Assembly: GCA_017883125.1 (NCBI GenBank)
Contig: JADGOD010000076.1
Coordinates: 1 to 8,023, forward strand
Direction: 5' to 3'
Origin: Acidimicrobiales bacterium
Lineage (GTDB): Bacteria; Actinomycetota; Acidimicrobiia; Acidimicrobiales; RAAP-2
DNA length: 8,023 nucleotides
A program made the translations under genes and the position numbers. Below the pieces are notes generated by a model. The model saw only the letters and a program-made list of their open reading frames with translations. It searched no databases and was not told the DNA's origin. The first letter of the stretch is position 1, and the number at the start of each line of letters is the position of its first letter. Below are positions 1-5,537 of the stretch, piece by piece.

Positions 1-38
1 CGCCCACGGAAGTTGAGTCGAGCATTACTGTGCGCCAT

Positions 39-91
39 GAAGGCCTCCGTTCTTGTGTTGTCTCGCAACAACCACAATTCCGGAGGCCTTC
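39..91. repeat. 53-nt imperfect hairpin, 11-bp outer stem
   Basis: GAAGGCCTCCG at 39-49 is the exact reverse complement of CGGAGGCCTTC at 81-91. Inside it, a symmetric TTC/TTC internal loop (50-52 and 78-80) is followed by TTGTG (53-57) pairing with CACAA (73-77). Then comes a single bulged C (72), TTGT (58-61) pairing with ACAA (68-71), and a 6-nt loop at 62-67. The fold gives about 20 paired bases. No run of T follows on the plus strand, so it is not a canonical intrinsic terminator. It could be a factor-assisted terminator of the unseen upstream gene, an RNA structure, or a protein-binding dyad. Confidence 0.6.
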
Positions 92-99
92 GCTTACGT

Positions 100-121
100 C
101 AACGTGTCCCCAACGTGTTGG
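100..121. repeat. Direct repeat of CAACGTGT plus overlapping 12-bp dyad
   Basis: CAACGTGT occurs at 100-107 and again at 111-118. The start-to-start distance is 11 bp, about one helical turn. The second copy is embedded in CCAAC-GT-GTTGG at 110-121, a perfect dyad around a 2-nt centre. One-turn spacing and dyad symmetry are typical of DNA-binding protein sites, but the elements are short and no adjacent promoter is recognisable, so the role is inferred only weakly. Confidence 0.3.
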
Positions 122-200
122 CTGGGTACAACTAGACGTCGAAACGGCGAAACCCCTTGCTCTTCTCGGGCTTCGACCGATCGGCTCGCCAACCTTCAGA

Positions 201-259
201 GCTCGGGACTGCTGAAGCGTCGGTTGCCAGTGGAAGCCAAATCCTCAGCAGTCCCGAGC
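201..259. repeat. 15-bp perfect inverted repeat, 29-nt spacer
   Basis: GCTCGGGACTGCTGA at 201-215 is the exact reverse complement of TCAGCAGTCCCGAGC at 245-259. The 29-nt spacer between the arms shows no further strong pairing. An exact 15-bp match at this distance is unlikely by chance. The loop is too long and T-runs are absent, so it is not a standard intrinsic terminator. It may be a cruciform-forming or mRNA structure, the remnant of a small inverted-repeat element, or a paired operator. No target-site duplication is apparent. Confidence 0.65.
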
Positions 260-378
260 CACCGGAGTTCCAGAACGAAGTCCGAGCCGAGAGGGGTGAG
301 CACCACAGCCGATCCTCCCCCATCCGAGCGTCGACGGAAGTCCCGATGGACGACTCTGATGAGGTCTCCGGCACCGAC

Positions 379-396
379 AGATTGCCATGGCAATCT
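379..396. promoter_or_regulatory. 18-bp perfect palindrome, candidate operator
   Basis: AGATTGCCATGGCAATCT reads identically on both strands over all 18 bases. The pairing can extend by three more base pairs (GAC 376-378 with GTC 398-400) across one bulged C at 397. It lies about 110 bp upstream of the ferritin-like start codon and outside any convincing gene. A continuous dyad of this size is the usual form of operators for dimeric repressors such as TetR-like proteins. No regulator gene is in the window, so its ligand protein is unknown. Confidence 0.45.
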
Positions 397-429
397 CGTC
401 AAACTGCCGTCAGCGTGATCCATGCCATA

Positions 430-467
430 GAGTTCTTGAACGGAACTCGGATCCAGGCATCGATGCC
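430..467. repeat. Hairpin (430-448) followed by 12-bp palindrome (456-467)
   Basis: GAGTTC at 430-435 pairs with GAACTC at 443-448 around a 7-nt loop. Eight bases later, GGCATCGATGCC at 456-467 is a perfect 12-bp palindrome. Both lie within 75 bp upstream of the ferritin-like start. If that gene has its own promoter they would fall in its promoter or 5' leader. TTGAAC at 436-441 looks like a -35 element, but nothing like a good -10 hexamer follows at the right distance, so no promoter is called. Confidence 0.4.
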
Positions 468-496
468 GGAGGATCGACTTGTTCCCCGCCGGAAGC

Positions 497-501
497 GAGG
501 G
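497..501 (+). promoter_or_regulatory. Ribosome binding site for the ferritin-like gene
   Basis: GAGGG lies just before two in-frame ATG codons, 3 nt from the ATG at 505 and 12 nt from the ATG at 514. Neither spacing is ideal. The site nevertheless supports a start here rather than at the far upstream in-frame ATG at 157, which has no obvious purine tract close by. Confidence 0.45.
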
Positions 502-504
502 AAA

Positions 505-999
505 ATGACGGACATGAAAAACGAGTCGAGTGCCGGGCCATCTGCCTGGGAGCGCGACCTTCACGCCCACCTGACGAGCCATGTGGCGATCGAACGCGGA
601 ATGCTTGAGGAGTACCGTTCGGCTGCTGAGGCGAGCACGTCCAAAGCTTTCAAATACCTCGTCGACTTGCTCATCGAAGACGAGATTCGTCACCATCAGA
701 TCTTCTTGGATCTTGCCGATTCCCTGGAGACCTTTGCCCTGAAGCCCGGCACAGATCCGAAAATCCCGAACCTTGATTTCAACCAGACCAACCAGGATGC
801 GATACTGGAACTCACCGAACAGCTCCTCGAAAAGGAGCAGGAAGACGCGCTGGAGTTGAAGCGCCTACAACGTGAGTTACGCGATGTGAAGAACACGAGC
901 CTTTGGGGCCTTCTGGTCGATTTGATGGAGCGCGATACCCAGAAACACATCGCGATCCTCAATTTCGCCAAGAAGAACGTCGGGCGGCGCAAGCGTTGA
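505..999 (+). CDS. Small ferritin-like four-helix protein (164 aa), function unknown
   Basis: The 164-residue product is almost entirely amphipathic helix and has the spacing of a ferritin-like (rubrerythrin-type) four-helix bundle. Candidate metal ligands are Glu30, Glu35 and Glu36 in helix 1, the E-D-E-I-R-H-H segment (58-64) in helix 2, Glu109, Glu111 and Glu113 in helix 3, and E-R-D-T-Q-K-H (142-148) in helix 4. The two His-containing segments look like matching halves of an internal duplication. The canonical ExxH is present once (Glu60-His63), but the helix-4 copy has Thr145 at that glutamate position, so a complete di-iron site is not certain. There is no signal peptide or rubredoxin Cys motif, and the tail (160-164) is basic. 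I chose the ATG at 505; the ATG at 514 is equally possible, and a frame open from 157 would give 280 residues with an unconvincing extension. Codons are less G/C-ending than in the fad genes (an ATA at 802-804, several AAA and TTG). Oxidative stress or iron handling is an inference from the fold only. Confidence 0.6.
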   Translation: MTDMKNESSAGPSAWERDLHAHLTSHVAIERGMLEEYRSAAEASTSKAFKYLVDLLIEDEIRHHQIFLDLADSLETFALKPGTDPKIPNLDFNQTNQDAILELTEQLLEKEQEDALELKRLQRELRDVKNTSLWGLLVDLMERDTQKHIAILNFAKKNVGRRKR

Positions 1000-1214
1000 A
1001 CAGCTCCTCGCGGAGGCTTCACGAACTGGACGGAGCACTGCGCAGACGGCCGCTCTGGCAGTAGGCGCCGAACACTTCATCCGGCCCGGTCTCGCTTCGA
1101 GCGGCAATCGTGAATGCGACCACCGAGCTTGGCGTTGGGTGTCGAACCGCGATTCCCACGTTTCATCCCACGGACTCGTCCAACAGAAACCGACAAGGCC
1201 GACGCCTGTGGAAA

Positions 1215-1237
1215 TGGACCCTGGAGGACAGGGACCA
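1215..1237. repeat. Small hairpin between convergent ferritin-like gene and P450 relic
   Basis: TGG-A-CCCTG at 1215-1223 can pair with CAGGG-A-CCA at 1229-1237, giving 8 bp interrupted by one A-A mismatch around a 5-nt loop. No T-run follows on either strand. It could contribute to transcription ending between the plus-strand ferritin-like gene and the former minus-strand P450 gene, but this is weak. Confidence 0.25.
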
Positions 1238-1311
1238 CTCCGACAATCCGGGATGTCACCAACCGATCGAGTCCCTCTGTTGATCCCAAGTTGCCGGTAT
1301 TGAGGCCCGGG

Positions 1312-1410
1312 CGGCGCCTCTTGCCCCAACCGCCTCCAGATCGGGTGGGGATCAGTGTCGATCTCGAAGTCGGAGGGGTCATAATGAAGCTCGGGCGTTA
1401 CGATCGACAT
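1312..1410 (-). pseudogene. Relic of the N-terminus of a cytochrome P450
   Basis: Reading the minus strand from ATG at 1410, the first 33 codons give a typical start of an actinobacterial class I cytochrome P450: a TPELHYDPSDFEIDTDPHP stretch and then I-W-R-R-L-G-Q-E-A-P (residues 24-33). This matches the usual 'YDP-D-EID-DP-P-WRRL-EAP' opening of soluble bacterial P450s. The start has a good ribosome binding site, AGAGG at 1419-1423 on the minus strand, 8 nt from the ATG. After residue 33 the frame stays open but the expected 'LY-N-FW-LSR' segment is not recognisable, and neither are the I-helix, ExxR or Cys-heme motifs that should lie some 400 codons on. So nearly all of the gene is gone. 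The break coincides with a GAGGC/GCCTC dyad at 1302-1320. Family membership rests on pattern recognition of a short segment. Confidence 0.55.
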
Positions 1411-1542
1411 CGCGCGCACCTCTTCGGCGGCGTCTCGTGGCTTGGAGGACGCCCAGGAGCTTCGGGCTCTGCAAGTCGGGAACTGGCACTATGGTCCCCT
1501 AGCGGCATCATGCTCAAAGAAGGGCGCACGACAGTGAGCACG

Positions 1543-1549
1543 AAGGTGG
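1543..1549 (+). promoter_or_regulatory. Ribosome binding site of the FadD3-like ligase
   Basis: AAGGTGG is placed 7 nt before the ATG at 1557, a near-ideal distance. It supports that ATG over later in-frame starts. Confidence 0.6.
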
Positions 1550-1556
1550 TTAAGCG

Positions 1557-3158
1557 ATGACCCAGTTCGACGGGGATCGATGGACAAGCATCCCGGCGAT
1601 GGCTGCCGACGCCGCGGATCGCTTCGGCTCGCAGCTGGCGATCGTCGACGGTGACACCCAGCTGACCTACGAGGAGCTCGTCGCTGCTGGCCGCCAGTTC
1701 GCCGCAGCGCTGGTCGCCTCCGGCATCGAGCGGGGCGACCGGGTTGCCATCTGGGCCTTCAACAGCGCCGAATGGGTGGTGGCGGTCCTGGGCATCTTCC
1801 ATGCGGGCGCCGTCCTAGTGCCGATCAACACCCGGTTCAAGGGCAGGGAGGCAGCCGAAATCCTGCTCCGCGGCGGGGCCAAGGCGCTGGTGACCGTCAC
1901 CGACTTCCTGGGCACCGACTACGTCGCCATGCTCGACGCCACGGGCGTGGAGCTCCCGCTGCTCGGAACCGTCGTGGCGGCTCGGGGCGACGCCACAGGT
2001 CGCGCCGTGTCGTGGGGGGACTTCCTCGCCCGGGCGACCCCCGAGGCCCTCGACGAGGTGGCGCGCCGCACGGCGGCGCTCGGCGCCGGCGACCGCTCCG
2101 ACATCCTGTTCACCTCCGGCACGACCGGGGTGGCCAAGGGCGTGGTCATGACCCACGGGCGGACAATCCGGGTTGCCGCGGACTGGGTGGCGATGACCGG
2201 TTTGCAAGCCGGGGACCGCTACCTGATGGTCAATCCCTACTTCCACATGTTCGGCCTGAAGGCGGGGATCCTTGCCTGCCTATCGACCGGCGCTGTCATG
2301 CTGCCCGAGGCGGTCTTCGACGTCGACCGGGTGCTCGCCCGCGTAGAGCGGGAGCACGTGACCGTGCTGCCCGGGGCGCCCACGCTGTATCAGTCGATCC
2401 TCGACCATCCCGAGCGGGACCGCTACGACCTCTCGACGCTGCGCGTCGCCGTGACGGGCTCAGCGGACATCCCCGTCGAGCTCATCCGCAGGATCCACGA
2501 TGAGCTGCCATTCTCGAAGATCGTGTCCGGCTACGGGCTCACCGAAGCGGGCACTGCCTGCGCCACCTCCGACGGCGACGACCCCGAGACCATCGCGACG
2601 ACGGTGGGAAGGCCGCGCCCGGGCTTCGAGCTCCGCATGGTCGACGAGGAGGGTCGCGACGTAGGGGCGGGGGTGACCGGAGAGGTGCTGCTCCGTGGCC
2701 CCAGCGTCATGGCCGGCTACCTTGACGACCCCGACGAGACGGCGAAGGTGCTGTCGGAGGACGGGTGGCTGGCCACCGGGGACCTCGGGGTGGTCGACGA
2801 GGCCGGCTGCCTGCGCATCGTCGGTCGCGTCAAGGACATGTTCATCGTCGGCGGCTTCAACGCCTACCCAGCGGAGATCGAGAACGCTCTGCTGCGCCAT
2901 CCGGCCATTCGCCAGGCCGCGGTGATCGGCATCCCCGACCAGCGCATGGGCGAGGTCGGGATGGCGTTCGTGGTCCTGGGCGAGGAACCGATCAGCCCTG
3001 AGGAGATCATCGCCTGGTGCCGCGAGCAGATGGCCAACTTCAAGGTCCCCCGGGCGGTCGAGATCGTCGACGAGCTGCCACTGAACGCGACCGGGAAGGT
3101 GATGAAGGACGACCTCCGTGCTCGGGCGGCTGCTCGAGACGGAGGGGCCCAAGCATGA
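1557..3158 (+). CDS. FadD3-like acyl-CoA ligase (class I adenylate-forming)
   Basis: This 533-residue cytoplasmic enzyme should activate a carboxylic acid to its CoA thioester through an acyl-adenylate, using ATP. All core motifs are visible: the P-loop T-S-G-T-T-G-V-A-K (186-194), the A5 motif GYGLTE (325-330), T-G-D-L-G (407-411) with the ribose-binding Asp409, the hinge and A8 region G-R-V-K-D-M-F-I-V-G-G (423-433), and the catalytic Lys514 in LNATGK. The stretches 'SDILFTSGTTG', 'FGLKAGILACL', 'VTVLPGAPTLYQSILDHP' and 'GYLDDPDETA' closely recall mycobacterial FadD3, which activates the propanoate side chain of the steroid C/D-ring intermediate HIP. I recognise the subfamily but cannot tell orthology from a general medium-chain ligase. 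The product is slightly longer than FadD3 (about 500 residues). The stop overlaps the start of the CaiB-type gene (ATGA), so the two are co-translated. No frameshift or missing residue is apparent. Confidence 0.88.
   Translation: MTQFDGDRWTSIPAMAADAADRFGSQLAIVDGDTQLTYEELVAAGRQFAAALVASGIERGDRVAIWAFNSAEWVVAVLGIFHAGAVLVPINTRFKGREAAEILLRGGAKALVTVTDFLGTDYVAMLDATGVELPLLGTVVAARGDATGRAVSWGDFLARATPEALDEVARRTAALGAGDRSDILFTSGTTGVAKGVVMTHGRTIRVAADWVAMTGLQAGDRYLMVNPYFHMFGLKAGILACLSTGAVMLPEAVFDVDRVLARVEREHVTVLPGAPTLYQSILDHPERDRYDLSTLRVAVTGSADIPVELIRRIHDELPFSKIVSGYGLTEAGTACATSDGDDPETIATTVGRPRPGFELRMVDEEGRDVGAGVTGEVLLRGPSVMAGYLDDPDETAKVLSEDGWLATGDLGVVDEAGCLRIVGRVKDMFIVGGFNAYPAEIENALLRHPAIRQAAVIGIPDQRMGEVGMAFVVLGEEPISPEEIIAWCREQMANFKVPRAVEIVDELPLNATGKVMKDDLRARAAARDGGAQA
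3141..3147 (+). promoter_or_regulatory. Ribosome binding site deciding the CoA-transferase start
   Basis: GGAGGGG ends 7 nt before the ATG at 3155, inside the 3' end of the ligase gene. It fixes the start at 3155 rather than at the in-frame ATG at 3017. The 46 residues added by the upstream start would be an Arg-rich shadow of the ligase. Confidence 0.75.
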
Positions 3159-4369
3159 CGGAGGCCACCCCGACCGGCCTGTCATCCCTCGCCGAGCTCC
3201 GCGTCATCGAGCTCGGGGTCTGGGTCGCCGCCCCCTCGGCGGCCGCCATCCTCGCCGACTGGGGCGCCGACGTGATCAAGGTGGAGTCGCCCACAGGCGA
3301 TCCGATGCGCAAGGTCTTTGCATCGATCGGGTTCAGCGACGACGTCGCCAACCCCACCTTCGCCCTCGACAACCGGGGGAAGCGCAGCGTGGTCCTCAAC
3401 CTGCGCGACGGGGCTGATCGCGGCAAGCTCGAGGAGCTCTTGGCGACGGCCGACGTCTTCATCAGCAACCTCCGCCCGGACGCGCTCGACGGACTCGACC
3501 TCGAGGCCGAGGCGACCGTGAGCCGCCATCCCCACCTCGTCTACTGCAGCGTCAGCGGCTATGGGCTCCGGGGCGAGGATCGGAACCGGTCTGCCTACGA
3601 CGTCGGCGCGTTCTGGGCTAGATCCGGCCTCTCGTCGCAGCTTGCTGACAGCGAGGGCGTCCCTCTCAACGTACGGGGTGGCATCGGCGACCACATCAGC
3701 GGCCTGGCCGCCCTCGCGGGGATTCTCGGCGCGGTCATCGAACAGCGCCACACCGGGCGCGGGCGGGTGGTCGAGGTGTCGCTGCTGCGGACCGGCGCCT
3801 ACATCCTCGGATGGGATCTGAGCTTGCAGTCCGGGCTCGGCAAGGTCTCGGGCTCCGAACCGCGGCACTCCATCCAGACGCCGCTGATGAACTCCTACAA
3901 GGCGAGCGACGGCCGATGGTTCTTCTTCACTGGCCTCGAGGCGGGCCGGCACATCGAGGGGATCTACCGGGCACTCGGGCACTCGGAGCTCATGGCCGAC
4001 CCCCGGTTCTCCAGCGCGTCGGCCCTCCGCAAGAACCGGACCGAGGTCATCGCCATCCTCGACCAGATCATCGCTCAAGAGCCCATTGCGGTCTGGGCGG
4101 AGCGCTTCGACCGCGAAGGGGTCTGGTGGGCACCCGTCCAGGGTCCGGCGGAGGTCCTCGCCGACCCGCAGCTGCGGATCAACGACGGCCTGCTCGAGAG
4201 CGAGGACGACTCGGGGCAGACCCTCCTGGCGGTCAACAGCCCGATCTCGTTCTCAGACCTGCCCGTCGGTCGTGCGCCGGCGGCGCCGCGGCTCGGGGAG
4301 CACACCGAAGAGGTGCTCGCCGAGCTCGCCGAAGGACGCGTCGCCAAGAGGCGCTCGAGCGCTTCTTAG
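3155..4369 (+). CDS. CaiB/BaiF family III CoA-transferase
   Basis: The 404-residue product is a family III CoA-transferase, which moves CoA between acyl groups through an aspartyl-acyl anhydride without ATP. The N-terminal Rossmann-like signature is clear: L-R-V-I-E-L-G (15-21), A-A-I-L-A-D-W-G-A-D-V-I-K-V-E (30-44), GD (48-49) and D-N-R-G-K-R (72-77). The candidate catalytic aspartate is Asp179 in G-I-G-D-H-I-S-G-L-A, equivalent to Asp169 of formyl-CoA transferase. The related alpha-methylacyl-CoA racemases use a histidine near 'GHD'. Here the matching place reads A-Y-D (147-149), so Tyr148 replaces it, which favours transferase over racemase. Length is normal (about 400), and the small middle domain (~200-330) and C-terminal 'R-L-G-E-H-T' are present. 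Translationally coupled to the ligase, it could recycle CoA from a later intermediate onto fresh substrate. The specific acids are not deducible. Its stop overlaps the converging dehydrogenase by 4 bp. Confidence 0.87.
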   Translation: MTEATPTGLSSLAELRVIELGVWVAAPSAAAILADWGADVIKVESPTGDPMRKVFASIGFSDDVANPTFALDNRGKRSVVLNLRDGADRGKLEELLATADVFISNLRPDALDGLDLEAEATVSRHPHLVYCSVSGYGLRGEDRNRSAYDVGAFWARSGLSSQLADSEGVPLNVRGGIGDHISGLAALAGILGAVIEQRHTGRGRVVEVSLLRTGAYILGWDLSLQSGLGKVSGSEPRHSIQTPLMNSYKASDGRWFFFTGLEAGRHIEGIYRALGHSELMADPRFSSASALRKNRTEVIAILDQIIAQEPIAVWAERFDREGVWWAPVQGPAEVLADPQLRINDGLLESEDDSGQTLLAVNSPISFSDLPVGRAPAAPRLGEHTEEVLAELAEGRVAKRRSSAS

Positions 4370-5529
4370 TTGCCCTGAGCGCGGGCCAGCAGGCCGCGCG
4401 CGATCACGAGCCGCTGGATCTCGTTGGTGCCCTCGCCGATGACCATGAGCGGCGCATCTCGATAGAGGCGCTCAACGGGGAACTCCGTCGTGTAGCCGAC
4501 GCCGCCGTGGATCCGCATGGCCTCCATGCTCAGATCGAGCGCCGTCTCGCTGGCGAAGAGCTTCGCCATGCCCGCCTCCACGTCGCAGCGGAGCCCGGCC
4601 ATCTTCCGTTCGGCCGCGTTCCGGGTGAGCAGGCGGGACGCCTCGAGCCGCGTCGCCATGTCGGCCAGCTTCAGCTGGATGGCCTGGTGCTCCGCGATGG
4701 GCTTACCGAATGTCGTTCGCACCTGCGCATAGCTCAGGGCGGCGTCGAAGGCCGCCCGCGCTACCCCGACGGCGCGAGCGGCGATGTTGATCCGCCCCAC
4801 CTCGAGCACGCCCAGGATCTGGCTCAGGCCACGCCCTGGCTCTCCGACGAGGTTGGCGGCGGGGATACGGTGATCCGTGTAGGCCATCTCGACGGTCTCG
4901 ACGCCCTTGTAGCCGAGCTTCGCCACGTGCTTGCTCACCGAGATCCCCTCGAAGGTCGGACCCGGCTCCTTCTCGACGATGAAGGTCGAGATGCCCTCCT
5001 CCGTGCGGGCCGCCAGGGCGACGATCCCGGCTCGCTCCCCGTTGGTGACCCATGCCTTAGAGCCGTTGACGATGTACTCCTCGCCGTCGCGAACGGCCTT
5101 GCAGGAGATCGCGCGGGTGTCGCTCCCTGCGTCGGGCTCAGAGAGCGAGAGGGCGCCGCGCCGTTCCCCCGTGGCCATGGTCGGCAGCCAGCGCTGCTTC
5201 TGCTCCTCGGTGCCATGCGCCATGATCAAGGTGGCCGCCATGTTGTTGGTATTGATGATGCCGGTGAGGCTCATCCATCCGTAGGACAGCTCCTCGATGA
5301 CGCTGATGTACGTCAGCAGGTCGAGCCCGAGCCCGCCGTAGGCCTCTGGGATCGTGATGCCGAAGAGCCCCATCTGGCGCATCTGCTCCACGATCTCAGC
5401 TGGGAAGCTGTCTGCGCGCTCGAGCTCAGCGACGACCGGGATGACCTCGTTCGCCACGAAGCGACGAACGGTCTCGACCATCTCCAACCGCACGGACTCA
5501 TCGATGTTTTCAGAGCTCTGGGGGGTCAT
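4366..5529 (-). CDS. Acyl-CoA dehydrogenase (FadE-type flavoenzyme)
   Basis: The 387-residue protein is a canonical acyl-CoA dehydrogenase that introduces an alpha,beta double bond into an acyl-CoA, with FAD as cofactor and electron-transfer flavoprotein as usual acceptor. Three domains are in order: N-terminal helices (about 1-115), the middle beta domain with L-S-E-P-D-A-G-S-D (129-137) and K-A-W-V-T-N-G (158-164), and C-terminal helices with R-T-T-F-G-K-P-I (271-278) and the R-I-H-G-G-x-G-Y region from 339. The catalytic base is Glu366 in G-E-G-T-N-E-I-Q, the position used by short- and medium-chain enzymes. The start is taken at the ATG at 5529. A TTG at 5547 would add six residues, but it overlaps the ribosome binding site. 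It is transcribed opposite to its neighbours: convergent with the CoA-transferase (stops overlap as TTAG) and divergent from the second ligase across 140 bp. Substrate is unknown, but the neighbourhood implies it acts on a CoA ester made by one of the ligases. Confidence 0.93.
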   Translation of the reverse strand: MTPQSSENIDESVRLEMVETVRRFVANEVIPVVAELERADSFPAEIVEQMRQMGLFGITIPEAYGGLGLDLLTYISVIEELSYGWMSLTGIINTNNMAATLIMAHGTEEQKQRWLPTMATGERRGALSLSEPDAGSDTRAISCKAVRDGEEYIVNGSKAWVTNGERAGIVALAARTEEGISTFIVEKEPGPTFEGISVSKHVAKLGYKGVETVEMAYTDHRIPAANLVGEPGRGLSQILGVLEVGRINIAARAVGVARAAFDAALSYAQVRTTFGKPIAEHQAIQLKLADMATRLEASRLLTRNAAERKMAGLRCDVEAGMAKLFASETALDLSMEAMRIHGGVGYTTEFPVERLYRDAPLMVIGEGTNEIQRLVIARGLLARAQGN

Positions 5530-5537
5530 GCGCACAT

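Larger units (their letters stand above)
1..504. other. Non-coding, inverted-repeat-rich flank upstream of the ferritin-like gene
   Basis: No convincing gene is visible in this half kilobase. A plus-strand frame stays open from 157 into the ferritin-like gene, but its translation before residue 117 is low in hydrophobic periodicity and rich in Ser, Arg, Glu and Pro, with no family resemblance, so I treat it as untranslated. Base composition is visibly less G/C-rich than in the fad genes further right. The stretch holds several dyads listed separately: 39-91, 201-259, 379-396, 430-448 and 456-467. It also has a direct repeat of CAACGTGT at 100-107 and 111-118. No convincing -35/-10 pair was found. 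The upstream neighbour lies outside the window, so the left part could include its 3' end or terminator. Confidence 0.6.
1000..1556. other. Non-coding interval with decayed sequence
   Basis: Apart from the P450-like relic on the minus strand I see no gene here. Long frames are open on both strands but their translations have no recognisable features. A plus-strand frame ending at 1560 overlaps the ligase start by ATGA but runs antisense through the relic. Weak dyads are present: CTCC/GGAG at 1003-1014 just after the ferritin-like stop; a TGG-A-CCCTG / CAGGG-A-CCA hairpin at 1215-1237; and GAGGC/GCCTC at 1302-1320. None is followed by a T-run. A possible promoter for the ligase operon should lie in 1430-1540. 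TATGGT at 1490-1495 is a -10-like hexamer, but no fitting -35 precedes it. Confidence 0.5.

Noticed and set aside
39..121. Integron attC-like site suggested by the bulged hairpin and nearby AAC triplets
   Set aside because: No GTTRRRY / RYYYAAC core pair is found in the right places, and no integrase or cassette array is visible.
436..464. Promoter with TTGAAC as -35 for the ferritin-like gene
   Set aside because: At 17-bp spacing the -10 position is ATCGAT, a poor match, and the -35 lies within a hairpin. Chance is as likely.
1003..1014. Intrinsic terminator after the ferritin-like gene
   Set aside because: The CTCC/GGAG stem is only 4 bp with no following T-run, so it is too weak to call.
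877..1311. Continuation of the minus-strand P450 frame for another ~145 codons
   Set aside because: It is open but shows none of the P450 sequence that should follow, and its left part lies antisense to the ferritin-like gene. Only 1312-1410 is kept as a relic.
1114..1560. Plus-strand open frame whose stop overlaps the ligase ATG as ATGA
   Set aside because: The coupling looks attractive, but the translation has no family resemblance, is rich in Arg, Pro and Gly, and runs antisense through the P450-like relic, which explains its openness.
1815..2246. Long minus-strand and alternate-frame open readings within the fad genes (also 2460-3185, 3182-4078 and 3811-5571)
   Set aside because: High-GC coding sequence leaves few stops in other frames. 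These are rich in Arg, Ala, Gly and Pro and lack any motif, whereas the chosen frames carry complete family signatures.
3017..3154. Upstream ATG extending the CoA-transferase by 46 residues
   Set aside because: The extension is Arg-rich out-of-frame ligase sequence. The ATG at 3155 has a strong ribosome binding site and aligns with the family N-terminus.
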